From NCBI RefSeq assembly GCF_005239225.2, contig NC_133294.1:16443631-16507630 (forward strand): a stretch of DNA of 64,000 nucleotides, read 5' to 3'. The translations under genes were made by a program, and so were the position numbers. The stretch's first letter is position 1, and each line of letters begins with the position of its first letter. The notes under the pieces were generated by a model. It saw only the letters and a program-made list of their open reading frames with translations, was not told the origin of the DNA and ran no database searches. This stretch comes from Populus alba (taxonomy: Eukaryota; Streptophyta; Magnoliopsida; Malpighiales; Salicaceae). Shown piece after piece: positions 46,861-59,984 of the stretch.

Positions 46861-49800
46861 ACACACTTTCAAATTAAGTTATCTAGCTAATTTTATGAAC
46901 AACACACTTTCAAAATCAATCTGAACACGCATTGCCTGGTCATGTAAGCACCACCGAGACGATTCCATTACCATCTTGGAAGCCACTATTTGGCCACACG
47001 TGTTGCCATAAATTTTCTAGAGCTCTAGGTTTAATAATTTAAATAATATTATATATCTGGTAAAAGACGCAATGACCCCTCCTTTAATTTGTTAATCACC
47101 AAAAGCACCAAAAGAAAAATACATAAATACTCTTGCACACTTGTTTCCTTTTTTATCTTCTAGGTGTAAGTTGGTGAATTCATTTTACATTTATATTTGA
47201 AATGCTAAAAATACCCCTAAGTGATAGGTATAAGTCATTTTGCTATTAAGAGTAAGAATCCATTACACTGTACCAAAAACTTATATGAAGACCAATCCAC
47301 TCCCCAATGAATTCAAAAATGTCAATTGAATCCATTGAAAATACAAAAACATATAAGCAACATCTTTCAGTCTTGCAAAGAAAGGCTTAGACGTCGTAAC
47401 ATTGTTCCAATCCACAATGATATAAGTCTAAGGCCATAGTATAAGATTAATGGTTTTTAGTTTTTTTTTTAATAGGTAGGAAACTAATATTAGATAATAA
47501 TGCAAGCGAGAATGAAGGATAAAGAAGTTTGTCACATGTTAAAATCTTTAAATACCAAAGAACATCATTAGTATATAGATATTTTTAAAATATTCAATTT
47601 TTATATCTTTACTTGTCAAAAGACTATTACAACCCTTTATATATATAAACCCTAAACTCTAAACCCTATATATATAGAAAAAACCCTAATTATATTGAAT
47701 AAAAAAAAGTAAACTAGAAAAACTATCGCCTTTGAATATGAAAAAAACTAGAAAAGAATCATAGAGTAAAAACTAAAAAAAAAAACTAGAATAATAAAAT
47801 AAAATAGAAAAATATTTATTTTGCTAAAATAGCTCGTACATTAGTTTCCACGAGTTGAAAGTAACTCATCCTCAACTTCAGTCTTCAGTTAAAAACCATC
47901 CTCCATTAAGAACACCTTTTTGTTCATCAGCAACCCCTAAAATGGGTCCCTAATACCTTTACGTGGTCATCTCATCATAAATTCCTAGCATAACACCTTT
48001 GTGTAAGCTATCCCATTTTAGATTCCTAATACAACACTTTTGTGTGGGTCGCTTTATCGTGGATCTCATCACTATGATTTCAAACGACAACAACTAATGT
48101 AAATAAAAAAAACACACTAGTTCTTGAACATTTTGTTTTCAAGGAGAAACCGTTTTATCCCATCCTATACATGCACACTCTATTTTGCAACCACTTACAA
48201 ATATAATTGTTCTACAACACACAATAAAGTAAAATAACCATAAAATTTTTTTTGCGTTTTGATACATATTTCTTATCCAATTGATAATAACTAGGGTATG
48301 GATATTGATAGAAATTCAATATATGAATACCCATATGTATAAAATAGAAATTTTATGGGCATATCTAGTGCAAGTACATGAAGATTTTAATTTTAAAGCT
48401 TATTAAATTTATAACCACATCAGTGATCGCCCAAGATCTATAATTTTGATCTTTGAAATTAAAAGTATGATGCTAACATTAGATGGTCTTGACTTGTATG
48501 AAGGATAGACACTCATTAGAGAACCATATTGATCACTAATAAAAAAAAAACTTGGATTTATATTATACATACGAGTACAATGCAAAATTCAATGTTACAT
48601 TAGAATTACAATTACAAATACAAAGTATGCTAAAAAGTATAAGCTTTTTACTATAGCAATCACAAACAACTCTAAAACTTTTATCAAATTTCATCCTTAA
48701 TTTTCTTTTTTCAATTGTAGCCTTCTATAATGGATGATTATTTTGTTAAAATTTGTTCAATAATGACAAAATTTAACAAAAGAGGACCAACGTATAAAAT
48801 AAGAAGAAATCTCATGACTAATTTCAAATTCACACCAAATCATACTATTTAAGTTCACATCCTCTCCTTTTTATTCTTTTAAAATCCTTATAGTTTTTGA
48901 AATTTAAATTTTGGTCTAAAAGTTTGTTTTATTAACATTTCACTCTCTAATTTTAATATATGAGAGAGAAACTCATCAATAACAATAAAGAGAGAGAAAG
49001 TCATTGATTGATCATATTATGATGATAAAAAAAATCAATCTTGGTGTCATCAAGTTTTATTTGACAAGAGGAGTTTCATTAAGGTTTTTTAGATCTTCAA
49101 CTTGTATGAAAAGTTAGATCAAAGTTAAGAGAGAATATTTTTCAATTTGATTTTGTAATTTTGGATCAATTTAAATGTGTTTTGAGTTAAAAGATTGGTT
49201 TATTAACGTACGAAGAGCATTTATTAGTGTTTTTGGTCGAAATAAGTTTAAAAATAAATTTTTAAAACCCAAAACACCAAAGCGTAATTTTAGAAGCACC
49301 TCTAGGTGCCCAAAATCTAGGCTTATAGACGATGTGTCATGGACATTTATTATTCATTTTTTTTTTTATAAAAAATAATGAATGACATGTTGTCCATCTC
49401 TTAAAAAATAACCAAGGACCAGTTGCGTGGACCTAGATTTAGATTTAAATACACTATAAAAAAATTAACATTGTGTTTCAATTTTGTTATGTTTTTCAAA
49501 AAAATATTATAGGTTTTATGGATATGTTAACACTCTTCTCTAATTAATATGGGCTTAATATATATATAGAAAATGTATAGAATATTTAATTAATATAAAA
49601 TGTATTTTTCTAAGATTTTCAATACATTTTCTATATATATATATATATATATTCACATTTATCAATTTGTTTTTCTTCAATCATATACAAGATACTAAGA
49701 CTTTGTTTTAGCATTTGTTTTTTAATTTTGTTTCAAGTCCATGATGGATTTTTATTTTAAAAACAATGTTTTCAATTTTCAAAGTATCTTGATATTGAGT

Positions 49801-52509
49801 TGGTCCTTGATTTTGCGAGTATCTATTTATTTTATCATAAATTATTAAACTCAATAAAGTTCATAATCCAAGTCATAAATTTGACAGGTTAAACCTAGCT
49901 GACCCATATCTAATTAATATATTGTTATCACAATGTTTAGAAAAAAAAAATGTCATATTAGATTTTTTTTTATAGTCAAACTATGTTTTTATTGATTGTT
50001 AGAGTTGCTTTTAGACCTGTCGAGTCGACTGGGTTATGTTAGGGTAACTCTTACACAATTTAATTTGAAATTTAGACTAAGCAAGAAATCATGACATGAG
50101 GTTTTAAGATTGACCCACTAGATCAGGTTTAATGACAATATCAAAGAGTTCCTCGCACCCTGCACATTCTTTTTTTTTTTTTTTTTAATGTTTAAAAAAT
50201 ATTTGATTCAATTTGCAGCGTATTACAAGCAAGTTATCTAGCTAATTTTTTTTTTGTAAAAAATTACAACTCTTTAAAGGATATGCATTCAACACTTTAT
50301 TTATATATATTTTTATTCATATGACCATGGTATGAGTTAAAATGATTATATAAATCAATTGAAATAATATTAGGAAAAGAAGTCAATGGATATACTAATC
50401 AGATAATTACACTATTAATACATTAATTTGACGTGTTCTTTTAATCAAGTATGCTAATTTATTTGTTTTGTTTAAATACACAATTTTTTTTAAAAACTTC
50501 CTATCAAGTGTTTCCACCAACTTTTCTATCAATACTCTATAACAACGTCACGTGATGTTATAACAAGATAATGATGTGATGGTAATTAAAAAAGTTAGAT
50601 TATATGGTGAATTGATTGTTATTGTAAAATATATACTAAATTTTAAGACTTGAAAATATTTATCAACAAAAAAAGTATTATTATATAAAAAAGGAATTTC
50701 CTGTATAAAGCTTTATGCAAAATAAATGCCCTTTAAATGTACCATTTTGGAACTATACATTAATTATTTAACATATTCATAATTGATTTTGACAAAAGAC
50801 AGTTAAACACACAATGAATCTTTAAATATTTGACTTTCTTATAAAGTTTGGAATACCTTTGGTGTGATGATGTAATAATCTTTTAACTACTTAGACTAAC
50901 TCAAGAATTGATTGATTTTGTATATTAATTACAATGAATTCTAAATTGAGAAATTTTTTTATTAGAGTCATAGCTTCGACTTGTAGGTGTTCATCATAAC
51001 TTTAGTTTAAAACTATATCATTCAAACTCAATTCACCTTCTTCTTAATTATCTAGTTCAGTTTGTGAATTAAAACTACATTTTTCAAACTCAATTCACCT
51101 TTTTTTAATTATCGAGTTTAGTATGTGAATCATCAATCTTTAAATCCAAATTTATATATAGAAAATCATAATTTAGAGTATGAATCTTCTTCCAAAACTC
51201 CCTTTAAAGTTCAAACTCAGAGGATAAATACATATTATCTTTATAAAAACAACATCCATTATAATAAAAATTTATCAAGTCGGAGGATGATAATATCTTT
51301 ACATTTTTTTTTTTTATGATTGATACACTCAAGAAAAATACATTACAATGCTTAAGGTGGGAACTTGTTGCACCAGTATTTATAAATGTTAAGGCCCCAA
51401 ACAAAAGTTATTTAAAAGAGTTAATTGGTCTCTCTTCAAATAAATATTTTCTAAAAATTTTAGCAGAGTCTTCTTTATATTTTTAATACCAAGTTATCGA
51501 TTGAAAATCAAAACCTATAAATAATAACCACAAACTCATCCCAATATAAATAAGCATCGCAACTCTACTAAACATATTAATTTTCATATCCCCTGTAGTT
51601 TTATTTTTCATTTTTTTTAGTTAACATTGTATGATTGCATATATAATATTTAAAACTAATTTATTTGCAATAACATTAATTTTTTTAGGACACAAACAAA
51701 TTCAAATATAAATACAACAAAACTATATTACCAGTTAAAGTAAGGGTATTGTTCTTAATTACATACCCGACAAAACAATAATTTAACCATTTTAAAATTT
51801 CTTAACTTACAGGTGATATAAAACATAATATCAATATTTTCAATGCAAAAATTAACTTAAAACAAGGATTTTCATTTATGCTTCTACTTTCCAGCTCGAG
51901 GGTGTTTTATCTAACAACATATTTAAATAACATGTGACCATTTGGTAAAAACTAGAAAATTTACACTTATTAATAATACATGATTTAAATAATGGCTATT
52001 TAAAGCATGCATACACAATAATATACACACTAGCTCATTGAATGAAATACTTATCGTCAATATATTAATTTGATTTAAATTTTATTTTTGCCAATCCTTT
52101 ACAAGATATATTCTTCATTAATCAGGATATGACTTTCTAAAGTTGCCTACTAAGTAGGAAATTATATCTGATATCTGAAGTTCAGGTAAAAAAAAAAAGA
52201 AAATAGTTCAACTATTGTGCCCATTTCAACATGGCATTATTTCTATTAATAAGGAAATAATCTTTCAACAAGTCCATTTAATATGGAATTATTTCCATTA
52301 ACCAAAAAATAATTTTTTGGCATTTTCATTAACAATTTAACAAGACATAAATTTCATTAATCAGGAAATATTCTTCCAGTATGTTCATTTATTTAATAGG
52401 TATTATTTCTATTAACCATGAAATAATCTTCCCATTATTTTTAATAGCTATTAGCATGGGACTTTCCAAGACTATTAAATTACAAAAAAGAAATGCCTCA
52501 ACCATGAAG

Positions 52510-55363
52510 TGTGACTGTTTCTGGTACCTTCTAATGAAGAGGCCTTTGTGCCTCTGGAAGGTTTTCAACATATATGTCATGGAGCAGTCTGACATAGTCA
52601 TTAACCTTGTCTTCTGTCCAATCATCAGTTTTTATTGGCCGGAGATACTTGACTGTTATAGGCGCGTTTGCAATGCTAAATGAACAAAACCCTGCAAGGG
52701 AACACCCAAAAACAGGGAGGGATTCATAATTGGTTAATTATATAGTATGAATGCAAGTTTGGAAAAGAGCGATGTATAATATCTTCACAATGGACAACAC
52801 ACAGACGTTTTCAAAAACCACATCTGGGAAAGAAAGATCCGAAGTTACAATTCAGTAACTAAAGGGATTCTTCTCTTAACTTCATAGCTCTATCTGCAAG
52901 AATTATGATTCGATACTTGTAATATAACTAAGAAGTACTTGACAAAAGCAGAGAGGAAATCAGATCTTGCTGATGGAATCATTTGCAGCTCACTAGGCAT
53001 GCATGGAAGGTTGAGAATCTCTATCAAGCAAGGAAATTTATCACTGAAGCATTTTCTCAATGAACAATTAAAGTCTTACAACAGAATTGCAACGTATACA
53101 TAGAACACGTTACACAGAAATGATGTCAGGTGGGGAATAATTTCTAAAGTTCAGCATCATTCCAGAATGTGATGATGACATTGTGAAAGCACCTTTTTAA
53201 AGGGTAGTAATCGACCATTTTTTGATCTAGTTCCTTCAGGAAAAATGGCGAGTGACCTGAGCACAAGAATCACAGGTTAGATGTATAGACTAGAGATATC
53301 ATCAATAACATGGAGAAGTGGATGGAGAACCTCCTTCATGGATTGAATAGCTGCAGTAGGGTTGGAGCGATCTATTCGAAGATGGTTTGCCAATACATAA
53401 AGTTGTCCAAATAAAGGGTACCATATGATCTGCAAAAACAGAAGTATCATTTATGAGGTCACATACACAGTCTAACAATGTCATCACTCATGAAACAGGG
53501 TGATTTTATTACAAGGTGGTTTCTGCACGCTAATAGAGCTTATCAATCTGGATGTGGTGTCGCTAGCAGGTTTATAAGATAAAGATTAATTTATCAAAAT
53601 GATTCGTCACCAGATAGCTGAATGTATACCTCTTTCTTTGCAATGCCAACAGTGCCCGTGGGAGTCAACCATAGCATAAGGAAAATGTCCATAGGAGAAG
53701 CATGATTGCAGACATAAATGGCCCTCTCATTTGAAAATTCAGTGCCTTCAATCCTGATAGGATTCCCCAAGATCCACATCTGCAATGAAAATTCAGTGCC
53801 TTCATTTCTTCAACACAACTAACACTCATCTCACTCCAAAGCAGTCAAAGGTTCCATTTCCAGGATCAGCTAGCTCTGAAAACAGCTTATCAGAAGCTCG
53901 TTAACATTTTCTTCCACTAGATTAGGTGCCTGCTCATTTAATCTTCCACAATGGATTCTTCTAGCATTATAGATTATGTTCTTCATTAAGTTCTCATTTT
54001 GCATAAATTCAGTACGAGAGCAAAATGCAATATTCTGGATGAAAACTTGAAGATTGAATCTTTTGATGATAGAGCCCTAAGCAACCACAATAACAAGTTC
54101 ATAATTTGATGCACATTTTATAGATATAGCAGAGAATAATTAACATGGTGTCAAGAAAACACCAGACAATTTTACCAATCACTTTTAAAAGGCAATGTTG
54201 TTTGCTGGAGAAGCAAGAAAAATTTGGGACCATCATTTCATTAAAACAATAAAATAAAATAAAATCATGAAACAGAGGAACAGAGAGAAATTCATGAAGT
54301 GCAAAGATTTCCCTTTGTTTTCTCCCTCCATTTTCTCAGGATTCAAACACAAAAGTTCATTCTGCTTTTCTTGATAGTCAATTAATTATTTATTCGTAAA
54401 TAAATGCATTGAACACAACAAGACAGAATTAATATCAACTTCAAAATTAGAGCACAAGCAAGCATGAAAAACTAATATAAAAAAACAATGGCACTTACCA
54501 CCAATCTACCAGTAAAATGCCCACAAATATTTCCCTGCCTGATCCTCTCATAAGGCCATGGTAAGAGCAAGAGCAAGATCAAGGACCAAATGAATGCTAT
54601 GACCATCATTGACAAAAAACAAACCACAATCTTTACACAAGATATCAATGCAGAAATCCACCCATCATCTTCAACATAAACATCATTCGTGGGACTTTTT
54701 ACCACTTCTTCCCTCACCACAATCTTTGGGGTTTGTTTCCCATTTGGAGTGGAATTTGTATCCAGGAAGCTCTCCAATCTCCTATTCCTCGTGAAAGAAC
54801 CACCTCCAGTATTGTCCATGACTCAATAATCAAACTCCTTGCAATGTTTCTATGTAGATGTCTCAGAAATTACCCTGTTCAAGACAAGGACAACAGATGG
54901 TTAGACAGCTTGATCAACATAAACCGATGAGAAAGTGCAGGGAAGTGAAGGGTAGAAGTAAACTGGAAAAATAAATCCTAAAGCGCTTTAGATTATTTCA
55001 GTTCTTTCCCTCAACTTTCCAGGCAAGCAAAAGGAGGTAAATTTATTCCCAGCCAAAATATCAAGAAACTCAGTAGAACAGAACAAGAGACAAACAGCTC
55101 GTCAACACTCATGGAAACCGAGTCAACGAGAGAAGATGAGACCAGTAGAAACCAATCTGCAGAACAAATAACTTTCTGTTTGGTTTCCACGAAAATGACA
55201 ATAAACAACTAGCACCAAACAAAGACAGTAAGGCAACCTTTGCTTATCTTTCAGTGCTCAAGAAAGCAAAGAGACACGAGAGGAGTCTTTAAAGTCCAGC
55301 CAAGTCTATGCCTTATTATATTCATATAGCTAGTAGAATTTTATGTGCACACAATAAAAACCA
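52510..55363. repeat. Tandem duplication, left copy (about 2.85 kb)
   Basis: Sequence from TGTGACTGTTTCTGG (52510) to CACAATAAAAACCAGA (about 55363) is repeated in the same orientation at 60749-63813, with a few percent divergence and several indels. The unit contains a whole LPAAT gene, its introns and about 500 bases of upstream sequence. The left edge lies about 20 bases beyond the stop codon. Confidence 0.9.
52531..54819 (-). pseudogene. Class-B LPAAT, left tandem copy, broken by deletions
   Basis: Exons equivalent to the right copy are 54819-54499, 53779-53630 and 53429-53331, intact and in frame, followed by remnants of exon 4 (from 53256) and exon 5 (52691-52531). Relative to the right copy, 29 bp are missing at the start of exon 4, 31 bp are missing across the exon 4 donor, and 76 bp are missing inside exon 5. 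The 29-bp loss shifts the frame so that reading stops at TGA 53238-53236, after about 196 residues. That is after the HX4D acceptor motif (NHASPMD) but before FPEGTR. The 76-bp loss removes the LPIVPMVFTGTH block. It could make a truncated membrane protein but not an active acyltransferase. It keeps the conserved Gln of FGQLY that the right copy has lost. Confidence 0.88.
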
Positions 55364-57532
55364 GAGTGAAACGTTTATTATAACCTAAACAAAATTAATT
55401 AATCACTCTCTTCACTAGCTATCATGACAACAGGAGCATGCAGACCATGAGTGAAACGTTTTCACTGGTAATTTTATTTTATTCTTAAAAAATAAGAAAA
55501 TAAATCCTTAAATGTTTAGCGGGGTCGTGTTTGGGTGGAAGTTGAGAGTTTGGAAATAAATGAAGGGGAAGATGTGACTCGTATTGCTTTGATGAATGAA
55601 TGATCCACGTTTATTTGACATGTCAGTTTTCATGTTTTCTTCTTCTTCTTCTCCAGCCAAGAATTAAAATAAAATAAAAATAAAATAATATTTTTTTTAT
55701 AATATTATTGAGTTTGAAAAATATATTTAGAGGTTCTTTATATTTTTTCTTTATATGTTTCTCAAATAAAATAAAATAATGATGATAGATAGTTCGACAT
55801 GACGATTTCTTCATAATGTGTTCATATAATTCACCAGAAAAAAATAAGTCAAATATTGTTTCATTGAAGCATAATCTATTGAAAAATTAATAATCTGGTG
55901 CATGGCAGTCCACCTACTCTCATAGGAGCAAATACATCGAAAACTGAGCAAGAGGAATGGAAGGAACGATTTGCAGAAGATGATCGACTGCTAAGAAGCA
56001 GAAAAGACTCTGCATCAGCAAGTAAACAACACATAGAATTTTTCAGAACACCAAGTAAACAACACAAAAGGGTTGTGAAAGGAAATGAATAGGCATTGAC
56101 ATGGTTTAAATAGCCCAGAATAGTGAAGGGAGAGGAAAAACAATCTAAAAACCCATAGAAAAAGCAACAATTATGGACAGGAACATCTAAAGTCTGTAGC
56201 AGAAACTTTGAAATATGAAAAAAAATGAAAACTGTAGGAGTCTGCATTTCAAATTGAGCGCAACAGTAGTATTTAAAACAACAGATCAACATCTTCTAGC
56301 TAGTGTATCTAAAAGATACTTGTGCATGCATGATTTTGCAATGTCTCGTAAGCAAAAACTATAAATTATCTATCCATTTACCTTAAAAAAAAGAAGAAGC
56401 TTATTTTCATAATAGAATTAATATTCAAAATAAAGTTCTGTATAAGGTTGTAACCTCAGTATTTGTAAAAACCTAGTTTCTTTTCACTATACGTCATCCC
56501 AATAGGGCTCAAAAAGCATCATAGAGAGCCCAGTAGATCAACCACCAATGGGAGATGTATATAAATGTCATGACGAGAGAGATGTGCTTAGAGATCCACC
56601 AGACATGATGATTACATGAAGAGTGTTGTTTTTGACAAGCGAAGCATTGAATTCTTAATTAACTCATAGTTATCTTTTTCATAGATATGTTTTTTATTAT
56701 AATGATTTTTTAATGAGAATTTTTTCTAAAAAAGAATTTATCAAATCGTTATATCAGATATTAAAGTATATTTTCTATTTAAAAAATTTTTAATTGCCAA
56801 AAGATTGGATTTAAAAGAAACAAATTTACGATGTTGAGGATTGGTAAGATTATAAAATCCTTGTTGGTAAGCCTACATTTTCATACAAAAAACTATTAGA
56901 AAATTTTTAATTTTAGAGTTTGTACAAGATTATTGAAAACAAATTTTATACTAGAGATATAAACAATTAAATTTTTATTACTTTTTTTTTTATTTAATAT
57001 TTTTTTCAAATAGTAAAGAGGCAAAATGTAGATGGTAGAGCTAGGTTTGAAATACATTCTTTTAAGATGAATGGATTATGTTTGAAGGTTGACTATAATC
57101 AAGGAATATATTTGTTTCCCTGAAATATAAGTGAAAACTAAAGACTGATGTTATTATTAATTTACAAGGCGTTTGAGAAAATACAAAGGAAATAATTGGA
57201 AAAAAAAATCTCTTATTTTTAAATTTCAAGGCTAACACATCGTACTAAATATAAATTGGCCAAAAGAATTGAAAAATAACTTCGGTATTTTCGTATTAAG
57301 TTGGAGAAGGTAGAAACACATTGTGATCCTTCTATCTTAGATGCCAATCTTGCAAACTGAAGCTTTTTTTATGGTAGGAGGGAGAAACCTTTTCGGTTGA
57401 AAACCTTTTTTTACTAGGACAAATTCAAATTAATTCGTATTGTATCCTGATTATTCTCGGAAAGCTATGAACTAAGACAGCTAGCTGTCTTAACCTATCC
57501 GGTTTGTAAAAGGATTTGTTACCTGCCTGGCT
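55364..57532. other. Intergenic region left of the B3 gene
   Basis: AT-rich, no clear gene. The stretch 55898-56092 reads as a plausible hydrophilic peptide on the + strand and a hydrophobic one on the - strand, neither recognised. The rest contains poly(A/T) runs only. Confidence 0.5.
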
Positions 57533-57560
57533 TCTCTCTCTCTCTCTCTCTCTATAAATA
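57533..57560 (+). promoter_or_regulatory. CT-rich Y patch and TATA box of the B3 gene
   Basis: A (CT)10-like pyrimidine tract at about 57533-57552 runs directly into TATAAATA (57553-57560), about 130 bases before the start codon. Pyrimidine patches beside a TATA box are a normal plant core-promoter arrangement, though this one lies just upstream rather than downstream of TATA. Confidence 0.6.
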
Positions 57561-57687
57561 TAGCCATCCAGATAACCTGCTTTCTCAAGTGTCTTGGTTT
57601 TGTCTCTAAATCTCTCCTTGCAGTCTTGATTTTTTAGTTCTTGCCATATTTTTGTCTTCTCGTATTTGTTGAAGAAGAGATAGAAAG

Positions 57688-58716
57688 ATGTTGCTCACGC
57701 GTGGCATAAACAATCATCCATATTTTGATGATGTTGATGAATATTATCTAGGGCTTAGTAAGGAAACAGAATATGAAAAAGAAGCGTCAAATCCTCTGGA
57801 GAAGGAATTCGGGGGTCCGTCCAAGCTGGTTGCCAGTGCCGAAAGATATCAGCTTTTGGAGACCCTGACCAGTAGGGTTTTCGTACCCAAGAAAAGAAGA
57901 GGAAGTGGAAGACTAGGGTTTCCTTCCATGAAAACGTTAACCCAATGTCCTGATCAAAAAGCCGAGAGCACTGCTATCAGCATTGATGAATCTGTAAACC
58001 CACTCGGAACTATTCTTGTACCGAAGAAAATAAGGGCAAGTAGACCCAAGCTTGTCAGGAAAAGCAATCACTGCACCAGATTCGATCAAGAAGATGATCC
58101 GAGAACGGAGATCAAAAGTAGCCAGGAGAAAAGGACAGCAGGCAGAAAGCGAGTCTTGAAAAGCCAGGGGATCGACGTGGAAGATGATCTTCGACAGAGA
58201 TCATCAAAGAAGAGGAAGAGGGTGGGAAAGAGGGTGGATTTCAAGAAGCTGGGTTTGTATCCACCACCCGATTTCTCTTCTCAAATAAAATCCGCGATAA
58301 GTTATCAAGAAGGCTGTGACAGTGAAATCAAGTTAAGGATAATGAAACAAATCTTCAAGACTGACATGGACAAGCACCAGGAACGCTTCTCAATGCCTTT
58401 GAATCAGATTAAGGGCGGCCACGAGTTTCTGAATAAAATGGAGACGGAGGAGGTGTGCCGAAGCGAGAGCAAGAGCACAGAAGTGAAGCTAGTGGAACTG
58501 GGTCTTGAAGGTGGTAACGTTCATCAAAGCACAATGAGGCTGAGGAGGTGGCAGATTAATAGCACCGTTTCCTATGTGTTAACCTCCAATTGGAATGATG
58601 TTTTGGATAGGAATGCGGGAGCACTAAAGGTGGATGATATTGTCCAGGTCTATTCTTTCAGGCGTGATCAGAAGCTGTGGCTTGTGCTCCTCAAGGTTAG
58701 GGATGCAGATCGATGA
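57688..58716 (+). CDS. B3 domain-containing protein (DUF313-type), 342 aa
   Basis: A single uninterrupted exon. The C-terminal third (about 215-338) carries the plant B3/DUF313 signature: MKQIFKTDMDKHQERFSMPL, then LRRWQINSTVSYVLTSNWND, then LKVDDIVQVYSFR. B3 domains bind DNA in the major groove; the DUF313 subgroup (Arabidopsis At1g05920/At3g25182-type) is plant-specific and mostly uncharacterised. A strongly basic stretch at about 171-187 (SKKRKRVGKRVDFKK) should be a nuclear localisation signal. The middle contains two similar motifs, VFVPKKRRGSGR (about 66-77) and ILVPKKIRASRP (about 111-122), an internal repeat. A TATA box and CT tract precede the gene. It sits between the two LPAAT copies on the opposite strand. 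Confidence 0.88.
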   Translation: MLLTRGINNHPYFDDVDEYYLGLSKETEYEKEASNPLEKEFGGPSKLVASAERYQLLETLTSRVFVPKKRRGSGRLGFPSMKTLTQCPDQKAESTAISIDESVNPLGTILVPKKIRASRPKLVRKSNHCTRFDQEDDPRTEIKSSQEKRTAGRKRVLKSQGIDVEDDLRQRSSKKRKRVGKRVDFKKLGLYPPPDFSSQIKSAISYQEGCDSEIKLRIMKQIFKTDMDKHQERFSMPLNQIKGGHEFLNKMETEEVCRSESKSTEVKLVELGLEGGNVHQSTMRLRRWQINSTVSYVLTSNWNDVLDRNAGALKVDDIVQVYSFRRDQKLWLVLLKVRDADR

Positions 58717-59580
58717 TCAAAGCCGGCAATGGCCGAGGGTACATTAATTTCATGTTGTAGCAGATTAAGTAATTAGGTTCTTGTCTCTTTGAACTAGCTT
58801 GTATTAATAATTTCCGCTTTATATCTATTAAATAAGAAGCAATTGTTCTATGAGAAACGACGATATATATTTGCCTATGCTTTCCATGCATTCACTTGTT
58901 TGTATCCCTACAGAGATTATAAGAGCAGATTCTGGTAGAACTGCGAATAATATTAGATTGATATTAAATGGAATAAATAAAATGGAGTATTTTAAATGTT
59001 ATCTTGTCATAACGAAGGAGAATAATAATATGTTAATTCAGCCTATTTATTAATTTATTTCATTTGCAGTTTTAATTTCACTTTCCGTTCTTAAGATTTC
59101 ATTAAGGGAGAAATTCTATTTAATTTTAATCTATAGTTTTTATCTTTCTCATTAAAAAAGATGTAGAAAATAAAAAAGGAATAGTGAATTAATATATTTT
59201 CAAACCTCTCACTTATTTTTCCTCTTGTTTGTTAACACAAAACATTGAACCCCACGATTAATATTATTTATAACTTATCAATTATATTTAGAGAAAATAC
59301 TCCAATTCTCCGCACGATAATACTTTAACTTTATCTTTTAAAACTTTATACTTTAAATACCATATCAACATAAGATTTAAATTCTTACAGTAAACATATA
59401 TAAATATTTGTGACCTAATTTTCTTTTCAAAAAACTTACATTGACTCTATTAAATTTTGTTGATAAGGTAAAAATATTTATGATTTAAATGTTTTTTTTT
59501 CAAAAATTAACCTCATAATATTTAAATCTAGAGACCTGAGTGTTAAAATTTTTTATCTCAACTCAATAGCTTAAGATTTA

Positions 59581-59918
59581 GTTTGGTTTGCCATTAGAAA
59601 AGTTGGTTAACGGAAAACATTTTTCAGTCAAAGAAAAATTTGGTTTGGTTTTCAGGAAAGTGTTTTTCCTTTTGGCTGTGTTTGTTTTCTAGAAAGTGGT
59701 TTTCGAAAAATCACTTTCCAAACTTTTTATGTTTGTTTGACATTAGAAAAGTTGGTCAACGGAAAACACTTTCCAGTCAAAGAAAAATTTGGCTTGGTTT
59801 TCAAAAAAAGTGTTTTCCTAGAAAATTTAGGCGGAAAACACTTTCTAGAAATTGTGAAAAATTTAAAAATATCATTATTTGCTGATTATATCAAATTTTA
59901 TTCTCAAACTTTTGATTG

Positions 59919-59984
<66 letters not shown>

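Larger units (their letters stand above)
44701..52509. other. Long gene-free, repeat-laden AT-rich region
   Basis: The left end is the AT-hook gene promoter. About 45.2-46.9 kb is dominated by A-rich repeat units (listed separately). A run of 13 C lies at 45829-45841. A short telomere-like stretch AAACCCTAAACTCTAAACCC occurs at about 47647-47666. (TA)n lies near 49637. ORFs at 49175-49378, 51125-51404 and 52381-52683 are shadows or repeat read-through. I see no gene, tRNA or intact transposon over nearly 8 kb. Confidence 0.6.

Noticed and set aside
47641..47690. Interstitial telomere repeat
   Set aside because: Only two or three degenerate AAACCCT units, well within chance for AT-rich plant DNA.
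49175..49378. 67-aa plus-strand ORF
   Set aside because: Composition is repeat-like (many Lys/Phe) and the region looks like a dispersed element; no family resemblance.
55898..56092. 64-aa hydrophilic ORF (and a hydrophobic one opposite)
   Set aside because: Looks mildly protein-like but has no recognisable family, splice partners or promoter; perhaps a gene fragment.
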